Origin: Bradyrhizobium sp. SZCCT0148
Lineage (GTDB): Bacteria; Pseudomonadota; Alphaproteobacteria; Rhizobiales; Xanthobacteraceae
Direction of reading: 5' to 3'
NCBI RefSeq assembly: GCF_018129985.1
Contig: NZ_JAFCKT010000001.1
Location: 620,001 to 684,000 of the forward strand
Length of the DNA: 64,000 nucleotides
Part shown: one piece after another, positions 18,957 to 27,198 of the stretch
How positions within the stretch are numbered: position 1 is the first letter of the stretch
How the letters are laid out: every line of letters begins with the position of its first letter
Notes under the pieces: model-generated
What the model saw: the letters and a program-made list of their open reading frames with translations, nothing else
What the model was told of the DNA's origin: nothing
The model's database searches: none
Program-made: the position numbers and the translations under genes

Positions 18957-20549
18957 TCAACCTCGCGGTGCAGCCGCAGCGTCGCGTGAGGGCCTGCGGT
19001 GGATCTTGTAGAGGACAAATCGCTTCGAGGTATCCAGCACCTCCAGCAGGTCAGGCAGCGGGTTCGCAGCCTGGGGCCCAAGCACGTACAGATAATCGAA
19101 GTCCCGGTACCAGGTGCGGACGAACGGCGGAGCGCCCGCCGGCGGTTGGCTCGTCGCGATTGCGGCAAGCATCTCCGTCGGCACCGGTCCGCCATAGGGG
19201 ATGGCAAGACCGCGCACGCCCTCGCGTGGCCGCACCGGCTGCTTGCCCGCTTCCGTGAAGAGATTGGGCACGAACGCGTTGGCATAATGTACGGCCAGCG
19301 TCGGCGCATAATACATCGGATACGAGGTGAGGTCGGCAAAGGGCGGATCGCCATTGTCGCCCGTGCTGCCGACGAGGACGCGCGAGCCGCGCTCGATCTT
19401 CTGGAACGAGGTGATGATCGCCGCGTAGTCGGCGCGGTAAGGCAGCCACACCGCGAGGACGATGGCGAGATTTATCAGGATGATGCCGCTGATCGCGGCG
19501 AGCGCGGCTGTTCTCCAGGCACGGCTCGGCAGCGTCAGCGAGCTGAAGGCGGGGAGGATCAGAGCCGCAGCGGGAATGACACGAAGGTCGACAAATGCGG
19601 TTCCAAACAGCTTCGAGGGGATGACGAGGTAAAGCAGCGCAAAGCCGATCGCGAGCCAGGTCCCGGCTGGCTCGAGCCTGAGGAGGCCGCGCCGTGCGGC
19701 GAATAGCAGCGAAATCATCAATACCAGGCCGGTCGCTGCCGCTGCCGTCAGATTGTAGCCGTTCAGGATGCGCAGCGGCCAGACGGGCTTGAATCCGAAG
19801 AACCAGCTCGTCCCTTCGCTTCCGATCGAGCCCGCGGTCATCTGCATGATCGCAAACAACACGAGCGCGGGCAGGGCCAGCGCGCCGAGCCGGGCGGCGG
19901 CGACCCGGTAGGCTATTCCGTGCTGACGCATGCGCGAGAGCTCGTAGAGGCCGAGCGTCGCGCCATAGATGCCGAGCGAGAAGAAATGCGCCGCATACAG
20001 CGCCGCGACGAACACCAGATTGGCGACGAAACGCAGCGGCCATGGGCCTTCGGCCAGCATCAGGTAGATTGCGATGCCCCAGAGCGCGAGGCCGAGGCCA
20101 AACTCGAAATTCACGAAGCCCCAGCTGAACGGCAGACAATACAGGAAGGCCAGCGCAGCGAAGCCGGCAAGATGAACGCGTCCTTTTCGGACCCATTCCA
20201 GCAACAGCGCGCCGCCGACAATGAGCAATTGGCTCAGCAGCAGAAACAGCCGCGTGGCGGTCTCAACGCTCATCAGACGCGCCAACTGCGGCACCAGCAG
20301 GTCCATGCCAAGGTTGGGATAGAAGGCCCAAGCCACCTCGTAATGCGGATTGGCATCGGGGGTGCCGTTCTGGCTCAGGATGTACATGCGGGCGAGGTGA
20401 TTGGGATAATCGACCATCGCGGGGATCGGGGTCAGCAGCACCGGCAGAAGCGAGAGCGCCGCCAGCACCGCCAGGACGGCGATCGGCACCGACCGCTCCG
20501 AGCCCGACCTAGCCGGCATTGTCACAGTCGGCCTGTCAAAAGAAGACAT
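18957..20549 (-). CDS. Large polytopic membrane protein, possible GT-C glycosyltransferase
   Basis: About 530 residues with roughly 11-12 transmembrane helices and a soluble C-terminal third. The first loop has PAMVDYPNHLARMYIL, with an acidic residue where GT-C enzymes carry a catalytic Asp, and the C-terminal domain contains GSTGDNGDPPFADL and RTWYRDFDYLYVLG. I do not know a named family. Start choice is uncertain: ATG at 20549, another at 20519, or a GTG at 20606. It belongs by position to the glycosyltransferase locus and could transfer a lipid-linked sugar, but this is inference. Confidence 0.6.
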   Translation of the reverse strand: MSSFDRPTVTMPARSGSERSVPIAVLAVLAALSLLPVLLTPIPAMVDYPNHLARMYILSQNGTPDANPHYEVAWAFYPNLGMDLLVPQLARLMSVETATRLFLLLSQLLIVGGALLLEWVRKGRVHLAGFAALAFLYCLPFSWGFVNFEFGLGLALWGIAIYLMLAEGPWPLRFVANLVFVAALYAAHFFSLGIYGATLGLYELSRMRQHGIAYRVAAARLGALALPALVLFAIMQMTAGSIGSEGTSWFFGFKPVWPLRILNGYNLTAAAATGLVLMISLLFAARRGLLRLEPAGTWLAIGFALLYLVIPSKLFGTAFVDLRVIPAAALILPAFSSLTLPSRAWRTAALAAISGIILINLAIVLAVWLPYRADYAAIITSFQKIERGSRVLVGSTGDNGDPPFADLTSYPMYYAPTLAVHYANAFVPNLFTEAGKQPVRPREGVRGLAIPYGGPVPTEMLAAIATSQPPAGAPPFVRTWYRDFDYLYVLGPQAANPLPDLLEVLDTSKRFVLYKIHRRPSRDAAAAPRG

Positions 20550-20636
20550 GTCGCGGGATCGCCGGGGTTTGAGCGCAGCGGTCGTGTCCGCGGCGCATTT
20601 GCTCACGGTTACGCGTGCGTGCCGTCACGGGGGTGC

Positions 20637-22127
20637 TCACTTCGAAGGCGTCGCGGTCGCGCTGCCCGCATGGTCTCGCACATGGATCACGGCAATGTCG
20701 TCCGTATAGATCCGCTTCCAGCCCTTCAGCTGGTCGAGGATCTGCGGGCCCGGCGCATCGGCAACCAGGAGCGTGGCGTCGATCTTGTACTCGTCGAGCA
20801 GGCGGGGCAGCAGCTCGGGCTTCTTGCCTTCCGTCGCCTTGAAGAAGTCCATCACGAATTTCTCGCCATAGAGCTCGGCACGGCCGTCGACGAAGACCGG
20901 AATGTCGCGCGAGATCAGATAGCCGCCGAACTGGTAGGCATTGAAGACGCGCTGCACCTTGCGTTGCTCCAGCAGATCGACGGCCGCAACGGGCGTGTGC
21001 GTCGTCGTGAAGGTGAAGCGGTGGTGCCCCATGTAGAGCGACGTCGAGGTCCAGCTCGCCGCCACGATCATCAGCGCGCCAAGCGCGGTGACAGTGCGGG
21101 CCGGCCAGCGCCCGGCATCGACTGGGTCAGGCGCCGTGCGGGGGAACATCTCGCCGAGCGGCTTTGCCAGCACCAGCGGCACCAGAAACGCAAATGCCTC
21201 GATGCTCCTGACATGGGTCAGCGCGCCCCAGGTCAGGAAGAGGATCAGGAATATCCGGGGCGCCGACAGCACCAAGCCGCGGTAATAGCCGAATGCGATC
21301 AAGCCGAGCAGGGCTCCTTCGAATGGCGTGAAGGTGGAGAAGTTCGCCGGCATCCATTCGAAGATCAGCGACAGCAGCTCGCCGAGGCCGAGGATGTTGG
21401 TCGCGCCGAGCAGCGTCCGCCAGCCATACGGCGTGAGGCAGCTCGCGGCCAGCGCGCCGATTCCGAACAGCACCCAGCGCGTGAACAGGGCAAGCCGTCG
21501 TCCCTTTCCGGCATGCTCGATGGCCTCGAGCGAGATCGGGCCGATCAGCGCGAGACCCAGCACGAAGCCGCCATGCAAATTGGCCCAGAGTGCCATCAAC
21601 GGCAGCCAGGACCAGGACGGCGCGCTCTTGCGGTCGGCAGCTGCCATCAGCACGCCGACCCACGCCACCATGACCGGCAGCGCCAGGATATGCGGACGCG
21701 CCAGCACGTGATGGGTCGACAGCAGCAGCGCCAGCATCGCGAACAGCACTGCGCGAGGTGCCTCGATCTGCGCGTCGAGCAGATAGACGAAGATCGCAAC
21801 CGTGATCGCGACCGCGACCGCAGTGAGGATGACGGGGCCCGCCCAGTCCAATTGCGCATGGGACCAGGCGAACAGCACCTGCGACAGCCACGACGTCGAA
21901 ATCCATGGCGCGCCCGTGCGCGTGAACGAATAGAGGTCGGTGGTGGGCATGGCGCGGTGATCGAGGATCCATTGCCCGATCTTGACCTGCCAGAAGGTGT
22001 CGGAGTCCTGCAGCCGCGTGTCGCCGAGATAGAGGTAGAACAGATAGACGCAGGCGCCGACGCACAGCGGCACCAGCGCGCGCGCGCGGCTGTGCGCCGC
22101 GATGCTGTTGGCAAAGGAAAGGGACAT
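20637..22127 (-). CDS. Polytopic membrane protein, paralogue of the gene at 15691
   Basis: A 496-residue membrane protein with about 11 helices. It shares with the protein at 15691-17136, in the same order, DSDTFWQVKIGQWIL, DLYSFTRTGAPWISTSWLSQ, VLARPHILALPVMVAW, LWANLHGGFVLGLALIGP, AASCLTPYG and FGGYLISRDIPVFVDGRAELYG. The D-x-D pair in the first periplasmic loop (near residue 41) and the polytopic layout suggest a GT-C type glycosyltransferase. The C-terminal 110 residues form a soluble domain. It ends 88 bases before the next gene on the same strand. Confidence 0.6.
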   Translation of the reverse strand: MSLSFANSIAAHSRARALVPLCVGACVYLFYLYLGDTRLQDSDTFWQVKIGQWILDHRAMPTTDLYSFTRTGAPWISTSWLSQVLFAWSHAQLDWAGPVILTAVAVAITVAIFVYLLDAQIEAPRAVLFAMLALLLSTHHVLARPHILALPVMVAWVGVLMAAADRKSAPSWSWLPLMALWANLHGGFVLGLALIGPISLEAIEHAGKGRRLALFTRWVLFGIGALAASCLTPYGWRTLLGATNILGLGELLSLIFEWMPANFSTFTPFEGALLGLIAFGYYRGLVLSAPRIFLILFLTWGALTHVRSIEAFAFLVPLVLAKPLGEMFPRTAPDPVDAGRWPARTVTALGALMIVAASWTSTSLYMGHHRFTFTTTHTPVAAVDLLEQRKVQRVFNAYQFGGYLISRDIPVFVDGRAELYGEKFVMDFFKATEGKKPELLPRLLDEYKIDATLLVADAPGPQILDQLKGWKRIYTDDIAVIHVRDHAGSATATPSK

Positions 22128-22529
22128 GCCGCCTCGTCGTCCTGTTGTTCTTGTCGGTCGGGCACGGACCGGAGTTGGCGCAATGTGCGGCGCGGCTTTC
22201 CGGAAGGATCATGCTCGAACAATCACCTGCCGCGCGATGAATGTTGATCGCGTCGCGCGTCAGTCCGGGCGAGCGGCATTGCACCACGGGCGGTGATAAC
22301 TTCGGGTAAACTGGCCGGTCACGCCGGTTTCATGTCCCGACACATTTAACGGATTGTTTTAGATTTCAATTTACCATGGCCGAATACACGCAAACCGTTT
22401 GGTGTTTACGCAGTCGAATTAACTGCGGTGCAATTCTTTGCCTCTACGTTCGGTGCCATGGTCGGGCGGCGCTGGGAAGCCGGAAAGACCAGATCAGTTG
22501 TAGCCTCGTGTACTCATTTGGAGCACTCT
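22128..22529. other. Divergent intergenic region upstream of the Flp pilin
   Basis: The 402 bases between two divergent genes contain no convincing gene. A 16-base word, GATCATGCTCGAACAA (22207-22222), is identical to the right end of the intergenic repeat at 44781-44903. Further right are AT-rich stretches (22340-22380) where the pilin promoter is expected; TTAACGGATTGTTTTAG there is a poor match to a CtrA site. Confidence 0.4.
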
Positions 22530-22694
22530 ATGAAGAACCTCGTTGCGCGTTTCCTGAAGGATGAATCCGGCGCCACCGCCATTGAATACGGCCTGATCGC
22601 CGCCGGCATCGCGCTGGCGATCATCACCGTCGTCAACAACCTCGGCACCACGCTGAACACCAAGTTCACCGCGATCTCGACCGGCCTCAAGTAA
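22530..22694 (+). CDS. Flp family type IVb pilin
   Basis: A 54-residue prepilin of the Flp/PilA type, the subunit of Tad pili. It has a short basic leader (MKNLVARFLKDESG), the TAIEYGLIAAGIALAII core with the Glu and Tyr conserved in Flp pilins after the processing Gly, and a hydrophilic end. The ATG at 22530 follows GGAG at correct spacing; longer upstream starts are not credible. No tad/cpa assembly genes are in the window, so it depends on machinery encoded elsewhere. Confidence 0.93.
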   Translation: MKNLVARFLKDESGATAIEYGLIAAGIALAIITVVNNLGTTLNTKFTAISTGLK

Positions 22695-22717
22695 GACCGG
22701 ACGACCTGGGAATTTCG

Positions 22718-22752
22718 GAGAGCCTCGTCCCTGACGGGGCTCTCTTTCTTTT
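22718..22752 (+). terminator. Rho-independent terminator after the Flp pilin
   Basis: GAGAGCC-T-CGTC (22718-22729), loop CCT, GACG-G-GGCTCTC (22733-22744), then TTTCTTTT. A 12-bp stem with one T-G wobble 24 bases after the pilin stop. Strong terminators are common after short, highly expressed pilin genes. Confidence 0.88.
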
Positions 22753-22959
22753 GGGCGAAGCCCATAATGTGGCCGATGGTGCGGGCCGCACGCCCCGGCT
22801 ACGGCGCGCCAGTCCAGCCGTCGTGACGCTTCGTGCATTTCCCATCTTGTCATCCCTTCTGAATAGTTGTTCAGTCCTTGCGGGGCGATTTATATCTTTT
22901 GACATGACGAAGCGCTTGGCCGCGGGGCGTGCGGCGGCGTGTGGGACAGGAAGCGCGCC

Positions 22960-23640
22960 ATGGTTTATCGGCGGACGCATCAAGTGGTGAAGCGCCTTGC
23001 GGCGCGGCGCAGTGCGATCCTGACGGCCGCACGGGAGACTGCGGCGGAAGGCGGGATGGCGGCGGTGCAGATCGCACCCGTCGCGGTCAGGGCCAATGTC
23101 GCGGCCGGCACGGTCTACCGCTACTTCCCCTCCAAGGCCGAGTTGATCTCCGAACTCATTGCCGAGGTCTCCCGCGACGAGCTCGCGGCGATCCGTCGGG
23201 CGGCCGATGCCGCGCCGGGGCCGTCTTCGGCGCTGGCCGCGGCCGTGACGACCGTCGCGGTCCATACCCTGTCGCAGCGCCGGCTGGCCTGGGGCATTCT
23301 GGCCGAACCCGTCGATGTCGATGTCAGTGCCTCGCGCCTGGCCAGCCGGCGCGAGATCGCAGGCGAGATGGCTGCCCGGATCGACGCTGCGGTTCGCGCC
23401 GGTCACCTGCCGGCGCAGGACACCGCGCTCGCTGCCACCGCCTTGCTCGGCGCGCTGCATGAAGCCCTGGTCGGGCCGCTGGCGCCTGACAACCTCGACG
23501 ATCCCGTCAAGATGCGCGACGCGGTGCAGACCGTGACGCTGCTGGCGCTGCGAGCTGTCGGCGTCATGGACGCCCGCGCCAGGGGTCTCGTGGTGCAGCA
23601 GACGCTGCTGCCGACCGCGAAGGCGCTGGTTGGGGCTTGA
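22960..23640 (+). CDS. TetR family transcriptional regulator
   Basis: A 226-residue regulator. The N-terminal HTH (about 15-60) ends with ANVAAGTVYRYFPSKAELI, the TetR signature. The C-terminal ligand domain includes RRLAWGILAEPVDVDVSASR and ALLGALHEALVGPLAP, similar to regulators of fatty acid or drug responses, but the ligand cannot be named. The ATG at 22960 follows GGAAG; a GTG at 22939 would add seven residues. It stands alone between the pilin and pyk, so its target is not evident from context; it may repress itself. Confidence 0.9.
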   Translation: MVYRRTHQVVKRLAARRSAILTAARETAAEGGMAAVQIAPVAVRANVAAGTVYRYFPSKAELISELIAEVSRDELAAIRRAADAAPGPSSALAAAVTTVAVHTLSQRRLAWGILAEPVDVDVSASRLASRREIAGEMAARIDAAVRAGHLPAQDTALAATALLGALHEALVGPLAPDNLDDPVKMRDAVQTVTLLALRAVGVMDARARGLVVQQTLLPTAKALVGA

Positions 23641-23794
23641 AATAGCCCTACCGACGAACTGGCCGGCCTGACGACGCTCAGGTCGTTGACCGAGCGATGC
23701 CTTTCGCGAAACCGCAGCAGGCTCGCCGAGTCCTCCGGCTACTTTGCATGGGGTTGTTTTTCGATTTTTGAGTCCGGCGGGCCCTGGCGGGGTC

Positions 23795-25231
23795 TTACAT
23801 GTCCGCGTCGCCCTCGGGGCCGACCGAGGCGATGCGCACCATGTTGGTGGTGCCGGGGATGCCGAGCGGCACGCCTGCGACGATGATGACGCGTTGGCCG
23901 GCACGGACGAAGCCATCCCGGAACGCGATCTGGCCGGCGCGGCTGACCATGTCATCCTGATCGCGCGCGTCCTCTGCCACCACGCAATGCACGCCCCAGA
24001 CCACCGCGAGCCGGCGGCCGGCGGTGATGTTCGGCGTGATCGCCACGATCGGCGGCTTGGGTCGTTCGCGCGCCACGCGCACCGCGGTCGAGCCCGATGA
24101 GGTCCAGCAGATCAAGGCAGGCAGGTCGAGGGTCTCGGCGATCTGCCGCGCGGCGTCGGCGATGGCGTCGCCTGCGGTGGATTCCGGCGCGGGGCGCTGC
24201 GCCGTGAGCACGGAACGATAGATGGGGTCGCGCTCGACCTCCTCGCCGATGCGGTTCATGGTCGAGACCGCCTCGACCGGGAATTTGCCGGCCGCCGATT
24301 CCGCCGACAGCATGATAGCGTCGGCGCCCTCATAGACCGCCGTGGCGACGTCGGAGACTTCGGCGCGGGTGGGCACTGGCGACTGGATCATCGATTCCAG
24401 CATCTGGGTTGCGACCACCACCGGCTTGCCGGCACGACGCGCCATCCGAGTCATCTGCTTCTGCAGGCTCGGCACGCGCTCCAGCGGGAGTTCGACGCCG
24501 AGATCGCCGCGCGCCACCATCAGCGCGTCGGAGGCTTCGAGGATGTCGGCAAGACGGTCGATTGCCTGCGGCTTCTCGATCTTGGCCATGACCGCGGCGC
24601 GGCCGCGGATCATCCTCTTGGCTTCGATGACGTCGTCGGCGCGCTGCACGAAGGACAGCGCGATCCAGTCGACGCCGGTGACCAATGCGGCCTCGAGGTC
24701 GGCGCGATCCTTCGGCGTCATCGCCGAGACCGCAAGGTCCGTATCCGGCAGGCTGACGCCCTTGCGATCGGACATCCGGCCGCCGACCACCACGCGCGTC
24801 ACCGCGTGTTCTTTCGAGGTCTCTTCCGTGATCAGCCGTACCTTGCCGTCGTCGAGCAGCAGCGCGTGGCCGGGCCGCAGCGCGGCCAGGATTTCCGGAT
24901 GCGGAAGATGCACACGCGTGGAATCGCCGGGGGTCTTGTCGGAATCCAGCGTAAACGTCTGGCCATTCTGCAACTGCACCGAGCCTTCGGCGAAGGCGCC
25001 GAGCCTCAGCTTCGGGCCCTGGAGATCGACCAGGATGCCGATCGGCCGGCCATAGCTGCTTTCGACGTTGCGGATCGTCGCCACCAGCTCCCGCATCTTG
25101 TCATGCGGCGTGTGGCTCATGTTGATGCGAAACAGGTCGGCGCCGGCTTCGAACAGGCGGCGGATCATCGCGAGGTCTGAAGAGGCTGGTCCGAGCGTCG
25201 CGAGAATCTTGATACGGCGGAGACGCCTCAT
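23795..25231 (-). CDS. pyk: Pyruvate kinase
   Basis: Converts phosphoenolpyruvate and ADP to pyruvate and ATP. The 478-residue protein has all main motifs: KILATLGPAS at the N terminus, FRINMSHTPHDKM, the active-site segment MAKIEKPQAIDRL with the catalytic Lys, and DALMVARGDLGVELP. The C-terminal allosteric domain is present. Its ATG (25229-25231) overlaps the TGA of the upstream DUF1036 gene in an ATGA arrangement, so the two are translationally coupled. Confidence 0.97.
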   Translation of the reverse strand: MRRLRRIKILATLGPASSDLAMIRRLFEAGADLFRINMSHTPHDKMRELVATIRNVESSYGRPIGILVDLQGPKLRLGAFAEGSVQLQNGQTFTLDSDKTPGDSTRVHLPHPEILAALRPGHALLLDDGKVRLITEETSKEHAVTRVVVGGRMSDRKGVSLPDTDLAVSAMTPKDRADLEAALVTGVDWIALSFVQRADDVIEAKRMIRGRAAVMAKIEKPQAIDRLADILEASDALMVARGDLGVELPLERVPSLQKQMTRMARRAGKPVVVATQMLESMIQSPVPTRAEVSDVATAVYEGADAIMLSAESAAGKFPVEAVSTMNRIGEEVERDPIYRSVLTAQRPAPESTAGDAIADAARQIAETLDLPALICWTSSGSTAVRVARERPKPPIVAITPNITAGRRLAVVWGVHCVVAEDARDQDDMVSRAGQIAFRDGFVRAGQRVIIVAGVPLGIPGTTNMVRIASVGPEGDADM

Positions 25232-25827
25232 GGCTTACTTCCAGACGGTGGCGAGGGAGCTGGCGGGAGGCCAGGCGCGGCGGGGGGCGTACCACCGGGC
25301 GGGCCATTGGGCAAACCCGGAACCCCGCCACCCGGGCCGACCGGGCCCGGCAGGCCCGGCACACGCTGCTGCTGCGACGGCTGCTCGTTGGCATCGGTGA
25401 GCTGCACCGTCCAGGCTCGCTGCTCCCCGGTGTCGACCTCGAAATAGCCGGTCCGGTCATAGCCCCGCGCGAGGCAATCCTCAGTGCCGCGGATGGTGAA
25501 CTCCTTGTCGCGCGAGCACATGAAAGCCTGCCCCGACCACTCGCCGCCGCGGTCATAGTCGATCGCGTAGATGTAATAATAGCGGGCGACCAACGTTCCC
25601 CGCAGCAGGGTCTCGCAGGAGCGCGACGAGATGTTCCACCAGCCTTCGGTGGTCCAGCCCTCGGCGTCCTTGTAGCCGAGCGCAATGCCGACCCGGCTCG
25701 AGGTGTTGTTGCAGAGACGGAAATCGGCGGAGGCCGGGGTGGCGCAGAGGCACAGCAGCGCGACCACCAGCACCGGGACCAACCGGGCGAGCAGGCGAAG
25801 CGGGGAGCGGGGAGATTCGGCGATCAT
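25228..25827 (-). CDS. DUF1036 exported protein
   Basis: A 199-residue protein with a signal peptide (about 1-34, ending ATPASA), then the DUF1036 domain (about 35-145) beginning FRLCNNTSSRVGIALGYKD, with several Cys residues that may pair in the periplasm. The last 55 residues are a Pro/Gly-rich tail (PGLPGPVGPGGGVPGLP). Function unknown; it is found next to pyruvate kinase in many alphaproteobacteria, here with overlapping stop and start codons. Confidence 0.88.
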   Translation of the reverse strand: MIAESPRSPLRLLARLVPVLVVALLCLCATPASADFRLCNNTSSRVGIALGYKDAEGWTTEGWWNISSRSCETLLRGTLVARYYYIYAIDYDRGGEWSGQAFMCSRDKEFTIRGTEDCLARGYDRTGYFEVDTGEQRAWTVQLTDANEQPSQQQRVPGLPGPVGPGGGVPGLPNGPPGGTPPAAPGLPPAPSPPSGSKP

Positions 25828-25993
25828 TGTCGCGGAAGCTATATCAGATCATTGATGATTTGGCGTAGGGGACGAGGAGGTGCCTCGAGGCCGGGTTCGG
25901 GTCCGTTTGCGCCGGGATATGGCAAAATCTGTGACAGGCCCCACCTGATCCCGTAAGGGTGACCACCATCGGGGCAGGTCCAAGGATATAGCC

Positions 25994-26305
25994 ATGGCAA
26001 TCGACGACAAAACCAGAACGGAGCTCGAGGCGGCCGCTTTCCGGCATCTGGTCGAACATCTGAAGACGCGGACCGACGTCCAGAACATCGACCTCATGAA
26101 TCTGGCGGGCTTCTGCCGCAACTGCCTGTCCAATTGGCTCAAGGAGGCCGCCGACGCTCGAGGCGTCGCCTTGAGCAAGGACGAGAGCCGGGAGGCCGTC
26201 TACGGCATGCCCTACGAGACCTGGAAGTCGAAATACCAGGGCACGGCGACGCCCGAGCAGATCGAGACGATGAAGAAGGTCCACCCCCACGGCCACGGGC
26301 ACTGA
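25994..26305 (+). CDS. DUF1244 family protein
   Basis: A 103-residue cytoplasmic protein of unknown function with the family core HLVEHLKTRTDVQNIDLMNL and GFCRNCLSNWL (two Cys, CRNC), followed by YGMPYETWKSKYQ. The end is His-rich (HPHGHGH), which may bind metal. It is divergent from the DUF1036-pyk operon and precedes gapR; this grouping recurs in alphaproteobacteria. Confidence 0.92.
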   Translation: MAIDDKTRTELEAAAFRHLVEHLKTRTDVQNIDLMNLAGFCRNCLSNWLKEAADARGVALSKDESREAVYGMPYETWKSKYQGTATPEQIETMKKVHPHGHGH

Positions 26306-26421
26306 GCGGCCCCGCGAGCCACGCCTGAGACGCATCACACAACAGCTTTCTCGGCCTCGCCGCAGGAAGGTGTGGGCGCGCTGTGGACGAGCGCGATGCT
26401 GCCTTGAACGCGGTCGGTACG

Positions 26422-26434
26422 GACCCTAAGGGTC
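26422..26434. promoter_or_regulatory. Short inverted repeat upstream of gapR
   Basis: GACCCT-A-AGGGTC (26422-26434), perfect 6-bp arms around one base, 66 bases before the gapR start. It could be an operator near the gapR promoter. No regulator can be assigned and a chance palindrome is possible. Confidence 0.25.
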
Positions 26435-26499
26435 TATCAGCACGCGCGGTGAGGATGCCGGCGTCACCTCGTTTTGCCAGTTCCATTGGGAGTACCTAG

Positions 26500-26772
26500 A
26501 TGGCCACCTCCGCCGCCGTCCGCGACGACGAGCCCGCGACGAAATTTGCCAAGGACCAGCTCAAATCCATCATCGAGCGCATCGAGCGGCTGGAAGAAGA
26601 GAAGAAGGCGATCTCCGACGACATCCGCGACGTCTATGCCGAGAGCAAGGGCAACGGCTACGACGTCAAGGCGCTGCGCACCATCGTGCGCCTGCGCAAG
26701 CAGGATCCCAACGAGCGCGCCGAGGCCGAGACCATTCTCGAGACCTACATGCAGGCGCTCGGCATGATCTGA
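26500..26772 (+). CDS. gapR: Nucleoid-associated protein GapR (DUF2312)
   Basis: GapR binds overtwisted AT-rich DNA ahead of replication forks and RNA polymerase; in Caulobacter it is required for normal growth. The 90-residue protein matches DUF2312 throughout: [20 protein letters not shown] starts a long coiled coil, followed by [20 protein letters not shown], which carries the Lys and Arg residues that contact DNA, and a short helix to the end. Family length is 80-90 residues. Confidence 0.95.
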   Translation: MATSAAVRDDEPATKFAKDQLKSIIERIERLEEEKKAISDDIRDVYAESKGNGYDVKALRTIVRLRKQDPNERAEAETILETYMQALGMI

Positions 26773-27198
26773 GGCGCGTCGCTTCAAGCATCCCAGCCGT
26801 AGCCCGGATGGCGCGATAGCGAAATCCGGGTTCTTGCTGTGGGGACGCATCCCCGGATGACGCTTGCGCTCCATCCGGGCTACAAACTGAGCGTGTTTCG
26901 TTTGTGAACGGAGACGCGAATGATTGCGCCATCGTTGCCGCGCGAGGTGGGCCGTGCCTTCGGCGCTCTTCCCGTGCCGATCGGCAAGCGGCTTCAGGTG
27001 CGCGCGCTGATATTCGCGACCGCCGAGGCGCATCGCTGACGTATCATCTGGACCGGCGGGGGAAAAAGGCGAAATCGGCGCGCTTGTAGCTGGGATGAGC
27101 GAAGCGATATCCAGAAGGTCTCGGCGAGCGAAGCTATCCCGGACGCCTACTCGCTGATCCGGCCCACGAGACCGAATTCGCGGAGGGAGTTCGGCGCC
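26773..27198. repeat. REP-like palindromic repeats in intergenic DNA
   Basis: The 426 bases contain GTAGCCCGGATGG (26799-26811) and its exact inverted copy CCATCCGGGCTAC (26871-26883), with a further CCCGGATGACGC inside. A related diverged copy, TAGCTGGGATGAGCGAAGCG, starts near 27087 and faces CTATCCCGGACGCC near 27133. This is the layout of extragenic palindromic elements spread in bradyrhizobial genomes. The first pair may also act as terminator for gapR. Confidence 0.6.
26920..27039 (+). CDS. Possible 39-residue protein or gene remnant
   Basis: An ATG at 26920, 7 bases after GGAGA, opens 39 codons lying between two REP-like copies. The peptide (start MIAPSLPREVGRAFGALPVP) is not one I recognise and has no membrane segment. 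It may be a conserved small ORF, the remnant of a longer gene, or chance. Confidence 0.25.
   Translation: MIAPSLPREVGRAFGALPVPIGKRLQVRALIFATAEAHR

Noticed and set aside
19920..22247. Open frame of 775 codons on the plus strand across the two membrane-protein genes
   Set aside because: Arg/Gln/His-rich composition with no family, spanning two genes on the other strand; a shadow ORF.
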